Shown: positions 18,126 through 27,358 of the stretch, in pieces
Position numbering within the stretch: position 1 is the first letter of the stretch
Layout of the letters: the number at the start of each line of letters is the position of its first letter
NCBI RefSeq assembly: GCF_000158095.2
Contig: NZ_CM011002.1
Location: 2,309,228 to 2,373,227, forward strand
Length of the DNA stretch: 64,000 nucleotides
Direction of reading: 5' to 3'
From: Roseibium alexandrii DFL-11
GTDB taxonomy: Bacteria; Pseudomonadota; Alphaproteobacteria; Rhizobiales; Stappiaceae
The notes under the pieces: model-generated
Seen by the model: only the letters and a program-made list of their open reading frames with translations
The model's database searches: none
Told to the model about the DNA's origin: nothing
Position numbers and translations under genes: made by a program

Positions 18126-20879
18126 ATGCGGAGCAGAAACAGGGATTTAAGGGCTGCTGCAATTTGCCTGTTTGCAATGCTCATCGCTTGGACTGCGCCA
18201 GCAAAACCAGCGGTCTCTGCTGAACGCCACCTGACACCGCCCCTTGAAGTCTTTTACAATGCTCTGCCGCACGTCGTTCTCATCATTGAGCCGCAGACTG
18301 GGCGGATCGCATTTGCAAACAGTTTCGCGCATGACTTTTACGGATATGGCCCCGGCGCGCTTTCAGCCATGCGGATCCAGCAGATCAACCAGCTGACGGC
18401 AGAGCAGGTAGCCGCAGAACGGCGGCTCGCCAAGGAAGAGAGCCGGAACTACTTCATCTTCCGCCACAAACTCGCAGACGGCTCCATTCGGACAGTGGAG
18501 GTGCGCTCCTATCCGCTCGACTTTGGCGGACAGGTTCTGCTGCACTCCAACATTCGCGATATTACAGGAGAGCGCAGCCGGCAGGACAAGCTTTGGCACT
18601 ACCAGACCCGTCTCGAAGAAGAAGTCCGCGAGCAGCGCGAAAAACTTGCAGTCACCTATGAAACCCAGACCCATTGGCTCATCGGCTTCTTGATTGCAAT
18701 TACGGTGGCGCTCGGTCTGGTCGGTTTCTACGCAGTCCGGTTGCACGAGTCCCGCAAGAACCTGCGCAAAGCCAATCAGGACCTGATGCTTGCCGACATG
18801 GTCTTCCGCCATGCCAATGAGGGCATTCTGGTAACGGATGCAGACGGCATCGTCATCCAGGCCAACCCGGCTGTCGCGCGCATATCAGGCGAAAACCTTG
18901 ACGAAATCATTGGCCAAAACCCAATGAAGATCGCCTCGGATCGGGACTGCTCCGAGATCCTGCGGCAAATGTCGCGGACGCTTGCTGAGACCGGGGAATG
19001 GGCAGGAGAATTGTGGAATGTCCGCCCCGACGGTGAGCGCTATGCACAGCGGGTTTCCGTTGCAGCAATCAAGGACGAAAACGGCACCCTAACAAATTAC
19101 ATCTCGATTTTTTCCGACATCACGGACTTGAAGAACCATCAGTATGAGCTGGAGCGCATCGCGCATTATGATCCGCTGACGGAATTGCCCAACCGGGTGC
19201 TTTTGCGCGAACGCTTGAGTGAAGCGATCGAACGCGTCAAACGCGACAATTGCTGGGGCGCCGTCTTCTTCTTCGATCTTGATGGTTTCAAGGAAATCAA
19301 CGACCGCTACGGCCATGAGCTCGGCGATGAGCTGCTGACCACGGTTTCCCGGCGGCTCCTCTCGCAGTTCCGGTCAACCGATACCGTCGCGCGGCTTGGC
19401 GGCGATGAGTTCATTGCCGTGGTGTCTGACTACGAAAGCCCGGACGCATACAGAACCCTCGCAGAACGGGTGTTGGCGGAGACCAGCAAGCCGATTGATC
19501 TCGGCGACAAATCGGTCGCCATTTCGACGAGCGTTGGCGTCGCGGCCTTTTCCGCAGACAGCGACACCACACCGGACCAGCTTTTGCGGCAAAGCGATTC
19601 AGCGATGTATCAGTCCAAGCTGGAGGGCAAGAACCGCTACACGCTGTTCAATCCGAAAACCGAGATTGAGATCACTGCGTTCAACAACAGGATCAACGCG
19701 CTTTCCGATGCGATCGACAACAATGAACTGGTGTTCCACTACCAGCCAAAGGTCGATGTGATCAGCGGGCGGATCCACAGTGCCGAAGCCCTCGTCCGCT
19801 GGCAGCACCCAGAGGTCGGTATCCGGTATCCGGGCAGTTTCCTGGACGCCACGGAAAACATTGGCTTGTCCCTGAAGCTCGACACCTGGGCGCTGGAGAC
19901 CGCCTTTGAGACCGCGTCTGCGTGGCGCCAGGCCGGGCTGGAAGTGCCGATCAGTGTCAATATCGATCCCCGAAACCTCACGTCGAACTGGCTCTACGAT
20001 ACGCTGAAGGGTCTCCTGGCAAAATACGACTCCATCGCGCCATCCTTGCTGGATATCGAGGTTCTGGAAAATGCAACAGCCGTCGGAAACGCGTCCGTGG
20101 CCCTTGCAATCAAACAGTGCCAGGAGCTCGGTGTCAGCTTCTCTATCGATGACTTCGGCACCGGTTATTCCACGCTCACGCACCTGCGCCACCTCCCGGC
20201 AGACCACGTGAAGATTGACCAGACCTTCGTGCGGGCAGCAATCGACACACTCGACGACCTTGCGATTGTGGATGCAGTTCTCGGCCTTGCGGGCGCTCTC
20301 AACAGAGAAGTGATTGCCGAAGGCGTGGAAACAAAAGCGCACCAGAACCTATTGATCAGCCTGGGCACAACGATCCTGCAAGGATACTCCATTGCCCGTC
20401 CCCTGCCCTACGGCACGTTTCTTGATTGGACGGAGACCTTCTCACCCGATCCCGATTGGAGCCTGTTGCAGCATCTGTCGAAACGGCGCGTCAGACTGCT
20501 TTACCTTCAGGTCGAACTCCGGAATTGGATCAAGGTTCTGAGCGGTCAAAAAGACGCCAAGGAGCGGCCAAGCTGTACCCTCAACGTAGAAGATATGGCG
20601 GCGAACTATTGGCCCTGGCTCAACCGCGACGGCGCGAAACTGTTTGCTGGAAGCGATCACTACGCCTTGCTGCTCACCCAGTGTGAGAACCTGATGAACC
20701 AGGCGAAATGGCATTGCGGAAGTAGTCTTGGCGCGCAGAAAACGTGCTCCGCTGCTGCTGCCAACCAGTTGTCGGCCCTCGCCAAAGACTGCGTGATTAC
20801 AATCGACAACTTGTTGCTCGACCGAAAACTCGATCGCACCGATACAGTCCCCTTCAAGGTGGGGGAGAAGCGGGCGTGA
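18126..20879 (+). CDS. Membrane PAS-GGDEF-EAL c-di-GMP enzyme with C-terminal extension
   Basis: A protein of about 917 aa: N-terminal hydrophobic/signal segment (10-33), PAS (40-150), a coiled stretch (155-182), transmembrane helix (184-205), a second PAS (220-335), GGDEF (340-505) and EAL (520-770). The diguanylate cyclase motif GGDEF (425-429) and the inhibitory site RSTD (416-419) are intact. The phosphodiesterase shows EAL (554-556), DDFGTGYS, VKID and AEGVET, so both domains may be active. About 140 residues beyond the EAL form an unassigned extension. The exact start is uncertain (TTG 18099, GTG 18108 or ATG 18126). Confidence 0.85.
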   Translation: MRSRNRDLRAAAICLFAMLIAWTAPAKPAVSAERHLTPPLEVFYNALPHVVLIIEPQTGRIAFANSFAHDFYGYGPGALSAMRIQQINQLTAEQVAAERRLAKEESRNYFIFRHKLADGSIRTVEVRSYPLDFGGQVLLHSNIRDITGERSRQDKLWHYQTRLEEEVREQREKLAVTYETQTHWLIGFLIAITVALGLVGFYAVRLHESRKNLRKANQDLMLADMVFRHANEGILVTDADGIVIQANPAVARISGENLDEIIGQNPMKIASDRDCSEILRQMSRTLAETGEWAGELWNVRPDGERYAQRVSVAAIKDENGTLTNYISIFSDITDLKNHQYELERIAHYDPLTELPNRVLLRERLSEAIERVKRDNCWGAVFFFDLDGFKEINDRYGHELGDELLTTVSRRLLSQFRSTDTVARLGGDEFIAVVSDYESPDAYRTLAERVLAETSKPIDLGDKSVAISTSVGVAAFSADSDTTPDQLLRQSDSAMYQSKLEGKNRYTLFNPKTEIEITAFNNRINALSDAIDNNELVFHYQPKVDVISGRIHSAEALVRWQHPEVGIRYPGSFLDATENIGLSLKLDTWALETAFETASAWRQAGLEVPISVNIDPRNLTSNWLYDTLKGLLAKYDSIAPSLLDIEVLENATAVGNASVALAIKQCQELGVSFSIDDFGTGYSTLTHLRHLPADHVKIDQTFVRAAIDTLDDLAIVDAVLGLAGALNREVIAEGVETKAHQNLLISLGTTILQGYSIARPLPYGTFLDWTETFSPDPDWSLLQHLSKRRVRLLYLQVELRNWIKVLSGQKDAKERPSCTLNVEDMAANYWPWLNRDGAKLFAGSDHYALLLTQCENLMNQAKWHCGSSLGAQKTCSAAAANQLSALAKDCVITIDNLLLDRKLDRTDTVPFKVGEKRA

Positions 20880-20897
20880 CGCGGCCTGTCAGAAACC

Positions 20898-21806
20898 CTA
20901 TCCAAGCATCCAGTTCAGCACCAGACGCCAGTCAGTCATCCGGATTGGCGTCCCATGGGTGCCGGTATCAAACAGAGTGAACTTGATCGGATAGTTTGGC
21001 GCCTTTGATTTGATCTGCTTAAAAAATTGCGCCTGGGTTTCCCAGTTGTAAACCCGGTCCAGCGTGCCTTGCCCCATATAGATCGGAACATTTCTGGACA
21101 GCACCCCGGCTGAGAAGATGTTCGGATCCTTTGGTGAGCCGAGCAGCATGATCCCGTTCACAAGGCGCGCATAGTTCCCGTTTTTCACCAGGTTCCAGCA
21201 GATGATGCCGCCCATCGATCCACATGCCACAACAACCTTGGCGCCGGGAGACAGCTGTTTTTGCTGCTGGATGAGAGCCGCGACATCGGCTGTACCGCGC
21301 TTGTCGAAATGCGTGATATCAACCGTGAGATACGCTCCGCCGTTGCGGACCATCAGGTTCTGGATCCGGTTGAAGTTGCCGCCAAAGGACACATCGTTCA
21401 TGCCCTGAAAGCGGTTTCCGCCCTGGCCATGGATATAGATGACGATCGTCTTGGCGCCGCCCTTCCACTTGCCCGTCCCCATGTAGGAGACGGTCCGGCC
21501 GTTTACCTTGAGCTCGCCGCTGCCACGGCTGCGTTTCGGCTTGTAAGAGACGTAGTTGCCATACACCTGTCGCTCGGGGATCTGATCCCGGCCATGCAGA
21601 TCGCGTTGTTTGATGTATTCCACGACGGTGAAGTCGCCGCCGTAAAGCGTTTCTGTGACCTTTTTATAGCGGAACAAGCGGTCTTTGTACGGCTTCAAGG
21701 TTTCTGCATGCGCGTTGATCGACACGCTGCAAAAAACAGTGGCCAGGAACACCACCGGCAGTTTGGCGAACCGTGCCTGAAGGGCTTTCAGAAAACTGTT
21801 CAGCAT
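20898..21806 (-). CDS. Exported alpha/beta hydrolase
   Basis: A 302-aa protein with a signal peptide (hydrophobic residues 15-30, probable cleavage at AHA-ET) and an alpha/beta hydrolase core. The oxyanion strand is YIHGQGGN, the nucleophile elbow CGSMGG and a late histidine GTHGTP. The signal peptide indicates periplasmic or secreted location. Substrate unknown; an esterase-like role is plausible. AAGGA precedes the ATG. It converges on the c-di-GMP gene, with only 18 bp between stops. Confidence 0.8.
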   Translation of the reverse strand: MLNSFLKALQARFAKLPVVFLATVFCSVSINAHAETLKPYKDRLFRYKKVTETLYGGDFTVVEYIKQRDLHGRDQIPERQVYGNYVSYKPKRSRGSGELKVNGRTVSYMGTGKWKGGAKTIVIYIHGQGGNRFQGMNDVSFGGNFNRIQNLMVRNGGAYLTVDITHFDKRGTADVAALIQQQKQLSPGAKVVVACGSMGGIICWNLVKNGNYARLVNGIMLLGSPKDPNIFSAGVLSRNVPIYMGQGTLDRVYNWETQAQFFKQIKSKAPNYPIKFTLFDTGTHGTPIRMTDWRLVLNWMLG

Positions 21807-22177
21807 GCTGTGTCCTTCGCTGGGCCCAATAACCGCTAAAACCTACGCAGGCACACGCCAGCTTTCAATGGACCGCAGCTCAATTTACTCAGATCCTCCG
21901 CCCCTAATCTGCATTAATCCCCATCAATGCGCACTCGTGATCCTGTAGCAACGCACACAGTCCCGAGATACTCGCGCGAATCTAAAAGCCAACACCCTCC
22001 GAAATTGTGCCTAGGAATATCAGAGACTTATCCACAATCCGCCTTCGGCGCTGAATAACCTCCTCGCATTTTGCGAATTTAAGGAATTGGTAACCATAAA
22101 ATTCCAAGACTGGCGAAGCTTCAGGCAGGAAAAAGACCGCCATCCCCATCCATGGCGGCATGTTCAGGAGAACTCTC
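21807..22177. other. Intergenic region with one consensus DnaA box
   Basis: No gene is recognised in these 371 bases. A perfect DnaA-box 9-mer TTATCCACA is at 22028-22036, and a TGGTAACCA inverted repeat at 22088-22096. The AT-rich part near 22080-22110 probably holds the promoter of the ParA-like gene. No cluster of DnaA boxes or iterons is present, so this is not presented as an origin. Confidence 0.45.
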
Positions 22178-22882
22178 ATGCCAGTCATTTCCTTCGCGAA
22201 TGCAAAGGGCGGCGCCGGCAAAACCACAGCCGCCTTGCTGCTGGCGACAGAAGTTGCCGCCCGCGGAAAACGTGTCACTATCTTTGACGCAGATCCGCAG
22301 AAATGGATTTCGAAATGGCATGAACTGCCCCGGACCTGCAAAGGGATTTCCGTGGTCAACCAGATTTCCCCTGCCTCGATCACCGAACAAATCACCCAAG
22401 CTTCCGAAACGTCCGATTACGTGATCGTCGATCTTGAAGGCACGGAGAACCTGATCGTAGCAAACGCGCTTTCGGTGTCCGATCTGGTGGTGATCCCGAT
22501 CCAGGGATCATCCATGGACGCCCGGGGCGGTGCAAAAATTCTAACCCTGATCAAAAAGCTGGAAAAAATCGTCCGCCAGGACATCAGGCACTGCGTCGTG
22601 CTGACACGCTCCAACGCGGCCGTAACGACAAGGGCGATGAAGGCAGTGCAGGACTTTCTCTCAGCGCAAAACATCGATGTTATGATGACGCCGATCGTCG
22701 AGCGCGCAGCTTTCCGTGATCTCTTCGAGTTTGGCGGCGGCCTTGCAAACCTTGATCCGAAGATGGTCTCGGGCGTTGAAAAGGCCCGGGAAAACGCCTC
22801 CCTTTACGCGGCAGAAGTTCTGGAGCGGGCAATCAGCGCTCCGAAGAAACGCTGGTACAACGTCTTCCGACGCGCCAGCTAG
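22178..22882 (+). CDS. ParA/MinD-superfamily ATPase, orphan
   Basis: A 234-aa P-loop ATPase starting MPVISFANAKGG with AGGAGAA upstream. The deviant Walker A is KGGAGKTT (residues 9-16), the A' region is FDADPQ and the Walker B-like strand YVIVDLEGTE. It lacks the N-terminal HTH of plasmid ParA proteins, and no parB or parS repeats are nearby. Relatives include VirC1-like proteins and stand-alone positioning ATPases. It could position a protein cargo on the nucleoid, but the cargo is unidentified. A good terminator follows. Confidence 0.82.
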   Translation: MPVISFANAKGGAGKTTAALLLATEVAARGKRVTIFDADPQKWISKWHELPRTCKGISVVNQISPASITEQITQASETSDYVIVDLEGTENLIVANALSVSDLVVIPIQGSSMDARGGAKILTLIKKLEKIVRQDIRHCVVLTRSNAAVTTRAMKAVQDFLSAQNIDVMMTPIVERAAFRDLFEFGGGLANLDPKMVSGVEKARENASLYAAEVLERAISAPKKRWYNVFRRAS

Positions 22883-22907
22883 CTCCCTGATTGACAGCTG
22901 ACTGAAC

Positions 22908-22935
22908 GCCGGGCCTTTGCGCCCGGCTTTTTTTT
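22908..22935 (+). terminator. Rho-independent terminator after ParA-like gene
   Basis: GCCGGGC (22908-22914), a 6-base loop and GCCCGGC (22921-22927), then a run of eight T. A canonical intrinsic terminator. Confidence 0.9.
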
Positions 22936-23029
22936 GATCCTGCTCATGGAGGTTCTTGGCCAGGCGGGATAAGCTTGCGAGAGAACAAGCTGACTTGCAG
23001 GCATCATCCTGATCCCGCTGGAGAATTTC

Positions 23030-23986
23030 ATGCCCCTCTCCCCGACAAGGCTTCTGATCGCCGGTGCGCTCGCCGTCTCCCTGTCCGCCTGCGTTCAGGA
23101 TGACGGCAGTGTTGCCCTTGGTACGCTGGAGCGTGACCGTGTGGCACTGACAGCTACGGCTGCGGAGGTTCTGGTTGCGCTTCCCGTGCCGCAGGGCTCG
23201 CCCGTTACCAAAGGCACGGTGCTCGCGCGTCTGGATGCGACACAGCAACAAGCCGTGGTCAATCAAGCCGCTGCCGAAGTCGAAAAATCCAGGGCCAATC
23301 TTGAAAAGCTGGAGAATGGCGCAAGGCAGGAAGAGATCGCAAAGGCAGAAGCCGCTGTCGCCGGTGCCAAGGCGGAACTGGTGGAGGCTGAAAACAACTT
23401 CGAGCGCTACCAGGATCTCACAACACGCGGCACCACCAGCCAGGCCCAGCTCGACAGTGCACGGGCCAGCCGGGATGCGGCGGATGCCAGCCTGAACAGC
23501 GCCGAGCAGCAACTTCTTGAGCTGGTCACCGGGACCCGTCCGGAAGACCTGGAAATGGCCCGCGCGGAACTCGCCGCGGCCGAAGCCAGTCTTGCCACGC
23601 AGCAAAAGATCTTGAGTGACTTGACCATCGTCGCCTCGCGGGACGGCGTTCTGGACAGCCTGCCCTGGAACCTTGGAGAACGCGTTACCGTCGGCAGCCC
23701 GGTGGCCGTGATGCTGGCCGGCGATGCCCCTTATGCCCGTGTGTATGTCCCCGAACCCCACCGGGTGAAGATCAACGAAGGCGACACACTTTCCATTCGC
23801 GTTGATGGCCTGAAAGATCCAATCGACGGCCAGGTGCGCTGGATCAGCTCAGAACCCTCCTTCACCCCCTACTATGCGCTCAACCAATCGGACCGCGCGC
23901 GGCTGATGTATGTCGCTGAAATCCAGTTGCCCGACAGCGCCTCCAACCTGCCGAACGGCGTTCCGGCACAAGCCGTCCTGCCGTGA
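23030..23986 (+). CDS. HlyD-family periplasmic adaptor lipoprotein
   Basis: A 318-aa membrane-fusion protein. The N-terminus has a lipobox (LSAC, Cys at about residue 21), so it is probably lipid anchored. A biotinyl-lipoyl-like half (LPVPQGSPVTKGTVLARLD) is followed by a long Ala/Glu-rich coiled-coil hairpin (about 75-195), then a beta-barrel domain. It overlaps the following ABC ATPase gene, making a three-gene export operon like E. coli ybhG-ybhF-ybhS/R. Such systems export drugs or hydrophobic compounds together with an outer membrane channel, which is not encoded here. Confidence 0.88.
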   Translation: MPLSPTRLLIAGALAVSLSACVQDDGSVALGTLERDRVALTATAAEVLVALPVPQGSPVTKGTVLARLDATQQQAVVNQAAAEVEKSRANLEKLENGARQEEIAKAEAAVAGAKAELVEAENNFERYQDLTTRGTTSQAQLDSARASRDAADASLNSAEQQLLELVTGTRPEDLEMARAELAAAEASLATQQKILSDLTIVASRDGVLDSLPWNLGERVTVGSPVAVMLAGDAPYARVYVPEPHRVKINEGDTLSIRVDGLKDPIDGQVRWISSEPSFTPYYALNQSDRARLMYVAEIQLPDSASNLPNGVPAQAVLP

Positions 23987-24921
23987 CCGCGCCCATGTCC
24001 GACATCGTTATCCAAGCCGAAGGGCTGGTAAAAAGCTTCAAGGGCTTCCGGGCCGTTGACGGCCTCGACCTGACCATAGAACGTGGCATGATCTACGGGT
24101 TTCTCGGCCCCAACGGATGCGGCAAGACAACTGCCATCCGCATGCTGACCGGCCTGCTGACACCGACACAGGGAAGCGTCGAAGTTCTTGGACTTTCGGT
24201 GCCCAAGGACGCTGAAGCTTTGAAATACAAGATCGGTTACATGACCCAGGCCTTTTCGCTTTATGGCGATCTCACGGTGCTGGAAAACCTCAATTTCATG
24301 GGAACCGTTTACGGCCTCACCCGAGCCCAGCGCAAGGAACGCATCGCCGAAGTCATGGACCGCTATGAACTGACGCAGCTCGGTGACCGGTTCGCGGGCA
24401 AGATGAGTGGGGGCCAGCGCCAGCGCCTTGCCCTCGCCGCGGCCGTGTTGCACGGGCCGCAATTGCTCTTTCTGGATGAGCCAACCTCTGCGGTGGACCC
24501 GGAATCCCGGCGGCATTTCTGGGAGCAGCTCTTCGACCTTGTCGATGAGGGCACGTCCATTGTTGTGACAACCCATTTCATGGATGAAGCCGAGCGCTGC
24601 CACAAGATTGCGATCATGGAAGCCGGTCAAAAGCGGCTTGACGGTACGCCAGGTGCGCTGATGTCCGCCATGGGTGCCAATGTCGTGGAGATAGAGGCCC
24701 CGAACCTGCGCGACATCCGGCGGCATCTTCTGGGCACGGAAGGCATCGTGACAGCTGCCCAGCTTGGAGCGCGCTTGCGGGTGCTTGTCAAAGACACCAT
24801 TCCCGATCCGGAAGGCTTCTTGAAATCCAACCCGCAAACCGCCAGCGCGACAATTGTCGAACAGGTCCGGCCCAATCTGGAAGACGTCTTTGTCACCGCA
24901 ACCGGAGAAGGCCGCCAATGA
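23983..24921 (+). CDS. ABC transporter ATP-binding protein
   Basis: A 312-aa ABC-2-type ATPase: Walker A GPNGCGKTT (42-50), Q-loop TQAFSLY, signature MSGGQRQRLALA, Walker B LLFLDEPTSAVDP and the switch histidine of VVTTHFMDEAE. The GTG start overlaps the stop of the adaptor gene; an ATG 12 bases later is an alternative. The C-terminal 80 residues form a regulatory domain usual for drug or lipid exporters. Only one ATPase domain is present, unlike the fused E. coli YbhF. Confidence 0.9.
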   Translation: MTAPMSDIVIQAEGLVKSFKGFRAVDGLDLTIERGMIYGFLGPNGCGKTTAIRMLTGLLTPTQGSVEVLGLSVPKDAEALKYKIGYMTQAFSLYGDLTVLENLNFMGTVYGLTRAQRKERIAEVMDRYELTQLGDRFAGKMSGGQRQRLALAAAVLHGPQLLFLDEPTSAVDPESRRHFWEQLFDLVDEGTSIVVTTHFMDEAERCHKIAIMEAGQKRLDGTPGALMSAMGANVVEIEAPNLRDIRRHLLGTEGIVTAAQLGARLRVLVKDTIPDPEGFLKSNPQTASATIVEQVRPNLEDVFVTATGEGRQ

Positions 24922-26063
24922 GATCGATATCGCGCATTCTAGCTGTCTTTTCCAAGGAACTCGCCCAGCTGCGCCGGGATCGGATGACCTTTGGAATGGT
25001 CGTCATGATCCCGCTCATTCAGCTGATCCTGTTCGGCTACGCCATCAACACCAATGTCCGCGACATCCCGATCGCGGTGGTTGATCAAAGCCAGACCGGC
25101 ATCAGCCGGATCCTGGTGCAGATGGTCGAGGCAACCCGGGTCGTGACGGTGACCGAGCGGCTGACCACACCGCAAGAAGCCGAAGAAGCCATCCGCTCTG
25201 CCCGCGTCCGGGCCGCGTTCATTCTACCCGACGACCTCACTCAGAGACTGGCAAGGTCACCAGCTGTGGGTCTTGGCACACCGCCATCAACAGATCAGGA
25301 GACCAGCCGTCCGGTTGCTCAATGGATTGTCGACGGTTCAGATACGATGATCGCGAGCTCGATCAAGAGCCTTCGGAACATGCCGCTCTCGGAGATCTAC
25401 CGGCAGGCCCCCAACCGCTCGACACCGACCTTCGAAGTCACGCTCTTCTACAATCCCGAACAGCGCACCGCGGTCAATATTGTGCCGGGTCTGGTCGGCA
25501 CCATCCTGACGATGACCATGATCATGTTCACCTCTGCTGCGATTGTGCGCGAGCGCGAACGCGGCAACATGGAGATGCTGATCAACACGCCCATCCGGCC
25601 GATCGAACTGATGATTGGGAAGATCATCCCATACATTTTCATCGGCCTTGTGCAAACGGCAATCATTCTCAGTCTGGGGCACATCCTGTTCAACGTGCCG
25701 CTCGACGGCAATATGATCGACCTGTTTGTCGGGACGCTTTTGTTCATTGGAGCGAGCTTGTCGCTGGGTCTGGTGTTCTCCACGATCGCCCAGACCCAGC
25801 TTCAAGCCATGCAGATGACGGTCTTTGTTCTTTTGCCGTCGATCCTTCTGTCCGGGTTCATGTTTCCTTACGAGGGCATGCCAGTTGTGGCGCAGTACAT
25901 TGCCGAAGCGCTGCCTGCGACACACTTCATGCGCATGATCCGGGGCTTCGTACTCCGGGACGCAACGCTTATGGATGTCCATCGGGACGTCATCTGGATG
26001 AGCGGTTTCTTTGTCCTCGGCATGATCGCCGCTGCCGTGAGGTTCAAGAAGCGTCTGGATTAG
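24918..26063 (+). CDS. ABC-2-type transporter permease
   Basis: A 381-aa permease: one N-terminal transmembrane helix (about 25-45), a large periplasmic loop (about 46-175), then five helices with the ERERGNMEMLINTPIRPIELMIGK coupling region typical of the YhfS/YbhS/R family. It overlaps the ATPase gene by four bases (ATGA). With a single permease gene the transporter is probably a homodimer, unlike the YbhS/YbhR pair. Substrate unknown. Confidence 0.9.
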   Translation: MRSISRILAVFSKELAQLRRDRMTFGMVVMIPLIQLILFGYAINTNVRDIPIAVVDQSQTGISRILVQMVEATRVVTVTERLTTPQEAEEAIRSARVRAAFILPDDLTQRLARSPAVGLGTPPSTDQETSRPVAQWIVDGSDTMIASSIKSLRNMPLSEIYRQAPNRSTPTFEVTLFYNPEQRTAVNIVPGLVGTILTMTMIMFTSAAIVRERERGNMEMLINTPIRPIELMIGKIIPYIFIGLVQTAIILSLGHILFNVPLDGNMIDLFVGTLLFIGASLSLGLVFSTIAQTQLQAMQMTVFVLLPSILLSGFMFPYEGMPVVAQYIAEALPATHFMRMIRGFVLRDATLMDVHRDVIWMSGFFVLGMIAAAVRFKKRLD

Positions 26064-26072
26064 GGCTCTTTT

Positions 26073-26936
26073 CTACTGTCCGCCATCGGGCAATGGCGGC
26101 AGGGACCGCAGATAAAGGATCATGGCTGCAGCATCGTCATCGGTCATCTTGGCAAGATAGCCGTACGGCATTGGCGGTAACATGCGGGCTCCATCCGGCT
26201 GAACGCCTTTGCGGATCATGCCGTCCAGCTCCGTATCGCTGTATTGTGCCAGCCGCGTTGGCGTGATGTTCGGTGCAATCGATACACCCCAAGGCCCGTG
26301 GAATTCGAACCCACCTGCTCCAAGGTGCGTGTCGAACATCGGCCCTTTCGGACCAAAGGTCGTGTGGCATTCGGTGCAATGGGCGATTGGACCTGCGAGA
26401 TAGGCGCCGTACTCAAGCGTAACACCTTGTGGCACCTCTGCGACGCTGATGACCGGCGGTCCATAAGCCGGTGGAAGCGGAATATTGTAAACGCTTTGCC
26501 CCGGATCATGATCGACAGCTGGAACTTGGCGCAGATACATCACCATGCTCATCAGATCATCGTCGGAAATGCCCTTGTAAAGCCCGAACGGCATGGGCGG
26601 GCCAACAATGCTGCCATCGGGGCGGATGCCTTCGCGGATGGCTCTAGACAGCTGCACATCCGTCCAATCGGCCACCCGGCTGCCCGGTGTAATATTCGAT
26701 GCGATGGCGGTGAACATGTCGTTCTTCTCAACCATCATGCCGGCCAGTCCCATGTCCGCCACCGGCCCATCCGGACCTTGGGGTGTATGGCAATTGCCGC
26801 ATCCCGCTGGCCCTTCCACCAGATACCTGCCGCGCTCCAGCGTGGGCTCAGCGCCGGCAGCGCCGATACCCAGGAAAACGGCTGCAGCGGCGAAACTGCC
26901 TAAAATTCGAAAAATATTGATGATGGTATTGCGCAT
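26073..26936 (-). CDS. Exported diheme cytochrome c
   Basis: A 287-aa periplasmic protein with a signal peptide (cleavage near AGA-EP) and two c-type heme sites, CGNCH (46-50) and CTECH (187-191), in two repeated cytochrome c domains. Each domain has a PPMP-type methionine loop (GPPMPFG, LPPMPYG) supplying the likely axial ligand. Proteins of this kind carry electrons from periplasmic dehydrogenases to terminal oxidases. It is divergent from a second diheme protein; co-function is inferred. The start has GGGAGG upstream. Confidence 0.88.
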   Translation of the reverse strand: MRNTIINIFRILGSFAAAAVFLGIGAAGAEPTLERGRYLVEGPAGCGNCHTPQGPDGPVADMGLAGMMVEKNDMFTAIASNITPGSRVADWTDVQLSRAIREGIRPDGSIVGPPMPFGLYKGISDDDLMSMVMYLRQVPAVDHDPGQSVYNIPLPPAYGPPVISVAEVPQGVTLEYGAYLAGPIAHCTECHTTFGPKGPMFDTHLGAGGFEFHGPWGVSIAPNITPTRLAQYSDTELDGMIRKGVQPDGARMLPPMPYGYLAKMTDDDAAAMILYLRSLPPLPDGGQ

Positions 26937-27358
26937 AGTAGAGCCTCCCAACCATGTGACGCTAGGGAATGCTACTCCCATGTTGCGCAATCGGATATGG
27001 GCAGGTTTGACATTTGCGGTAACTGCCTGGCGATCAGGTCATTGCCGCCGTGATGTTCATACTTCCAAAAACGCAAAGACCGAGGACGCCATATTGACCG
27101 CAAACCAGTCCCCTCTTGCGTGTCGGACGGCTTCGGGCATGTCGGCGTGACAAAAATCAAATCGACATCATTTGCCGAATACACGGCGCCCGACGGGGCG
27201 TTAAAAACTCTATACAACACACAACAGACTTGCTTATTCCCGTAAATAAAATTTAATGTTCTTAAAATCGAATAAATGTAATTGTGGCAGAAATCACCAA
27301 ACATGCCACAATTATCTGTGCCAAGCTCAAGACATTGTGATCCAGAGGGAGAAGATCA
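26937..27358. other. Intergenic region between two heme-protein genes
   Basis: These 422 bases hold no gene I can support. The final 140 bases are AT-rich and probably contain the promoter of the diheme oxidoreductase gene. A short hairpin, CGCCC/GGGCG, sits near 27188-27201. I saw no clear FNR-type TTGAT-N4-ATCAA site. Confidence 0.4.

Noticed and set aside
21807..22177. Replication origin
   Set aside because: Only one DnaA box, no iterons and no replication initiator gene.
22178..22882. Plasmid- or chromosome-type parABS locus
   Set aside because: No parB, no parS repeats and no HTH on the ATPase; treated as an orphan ATPase.
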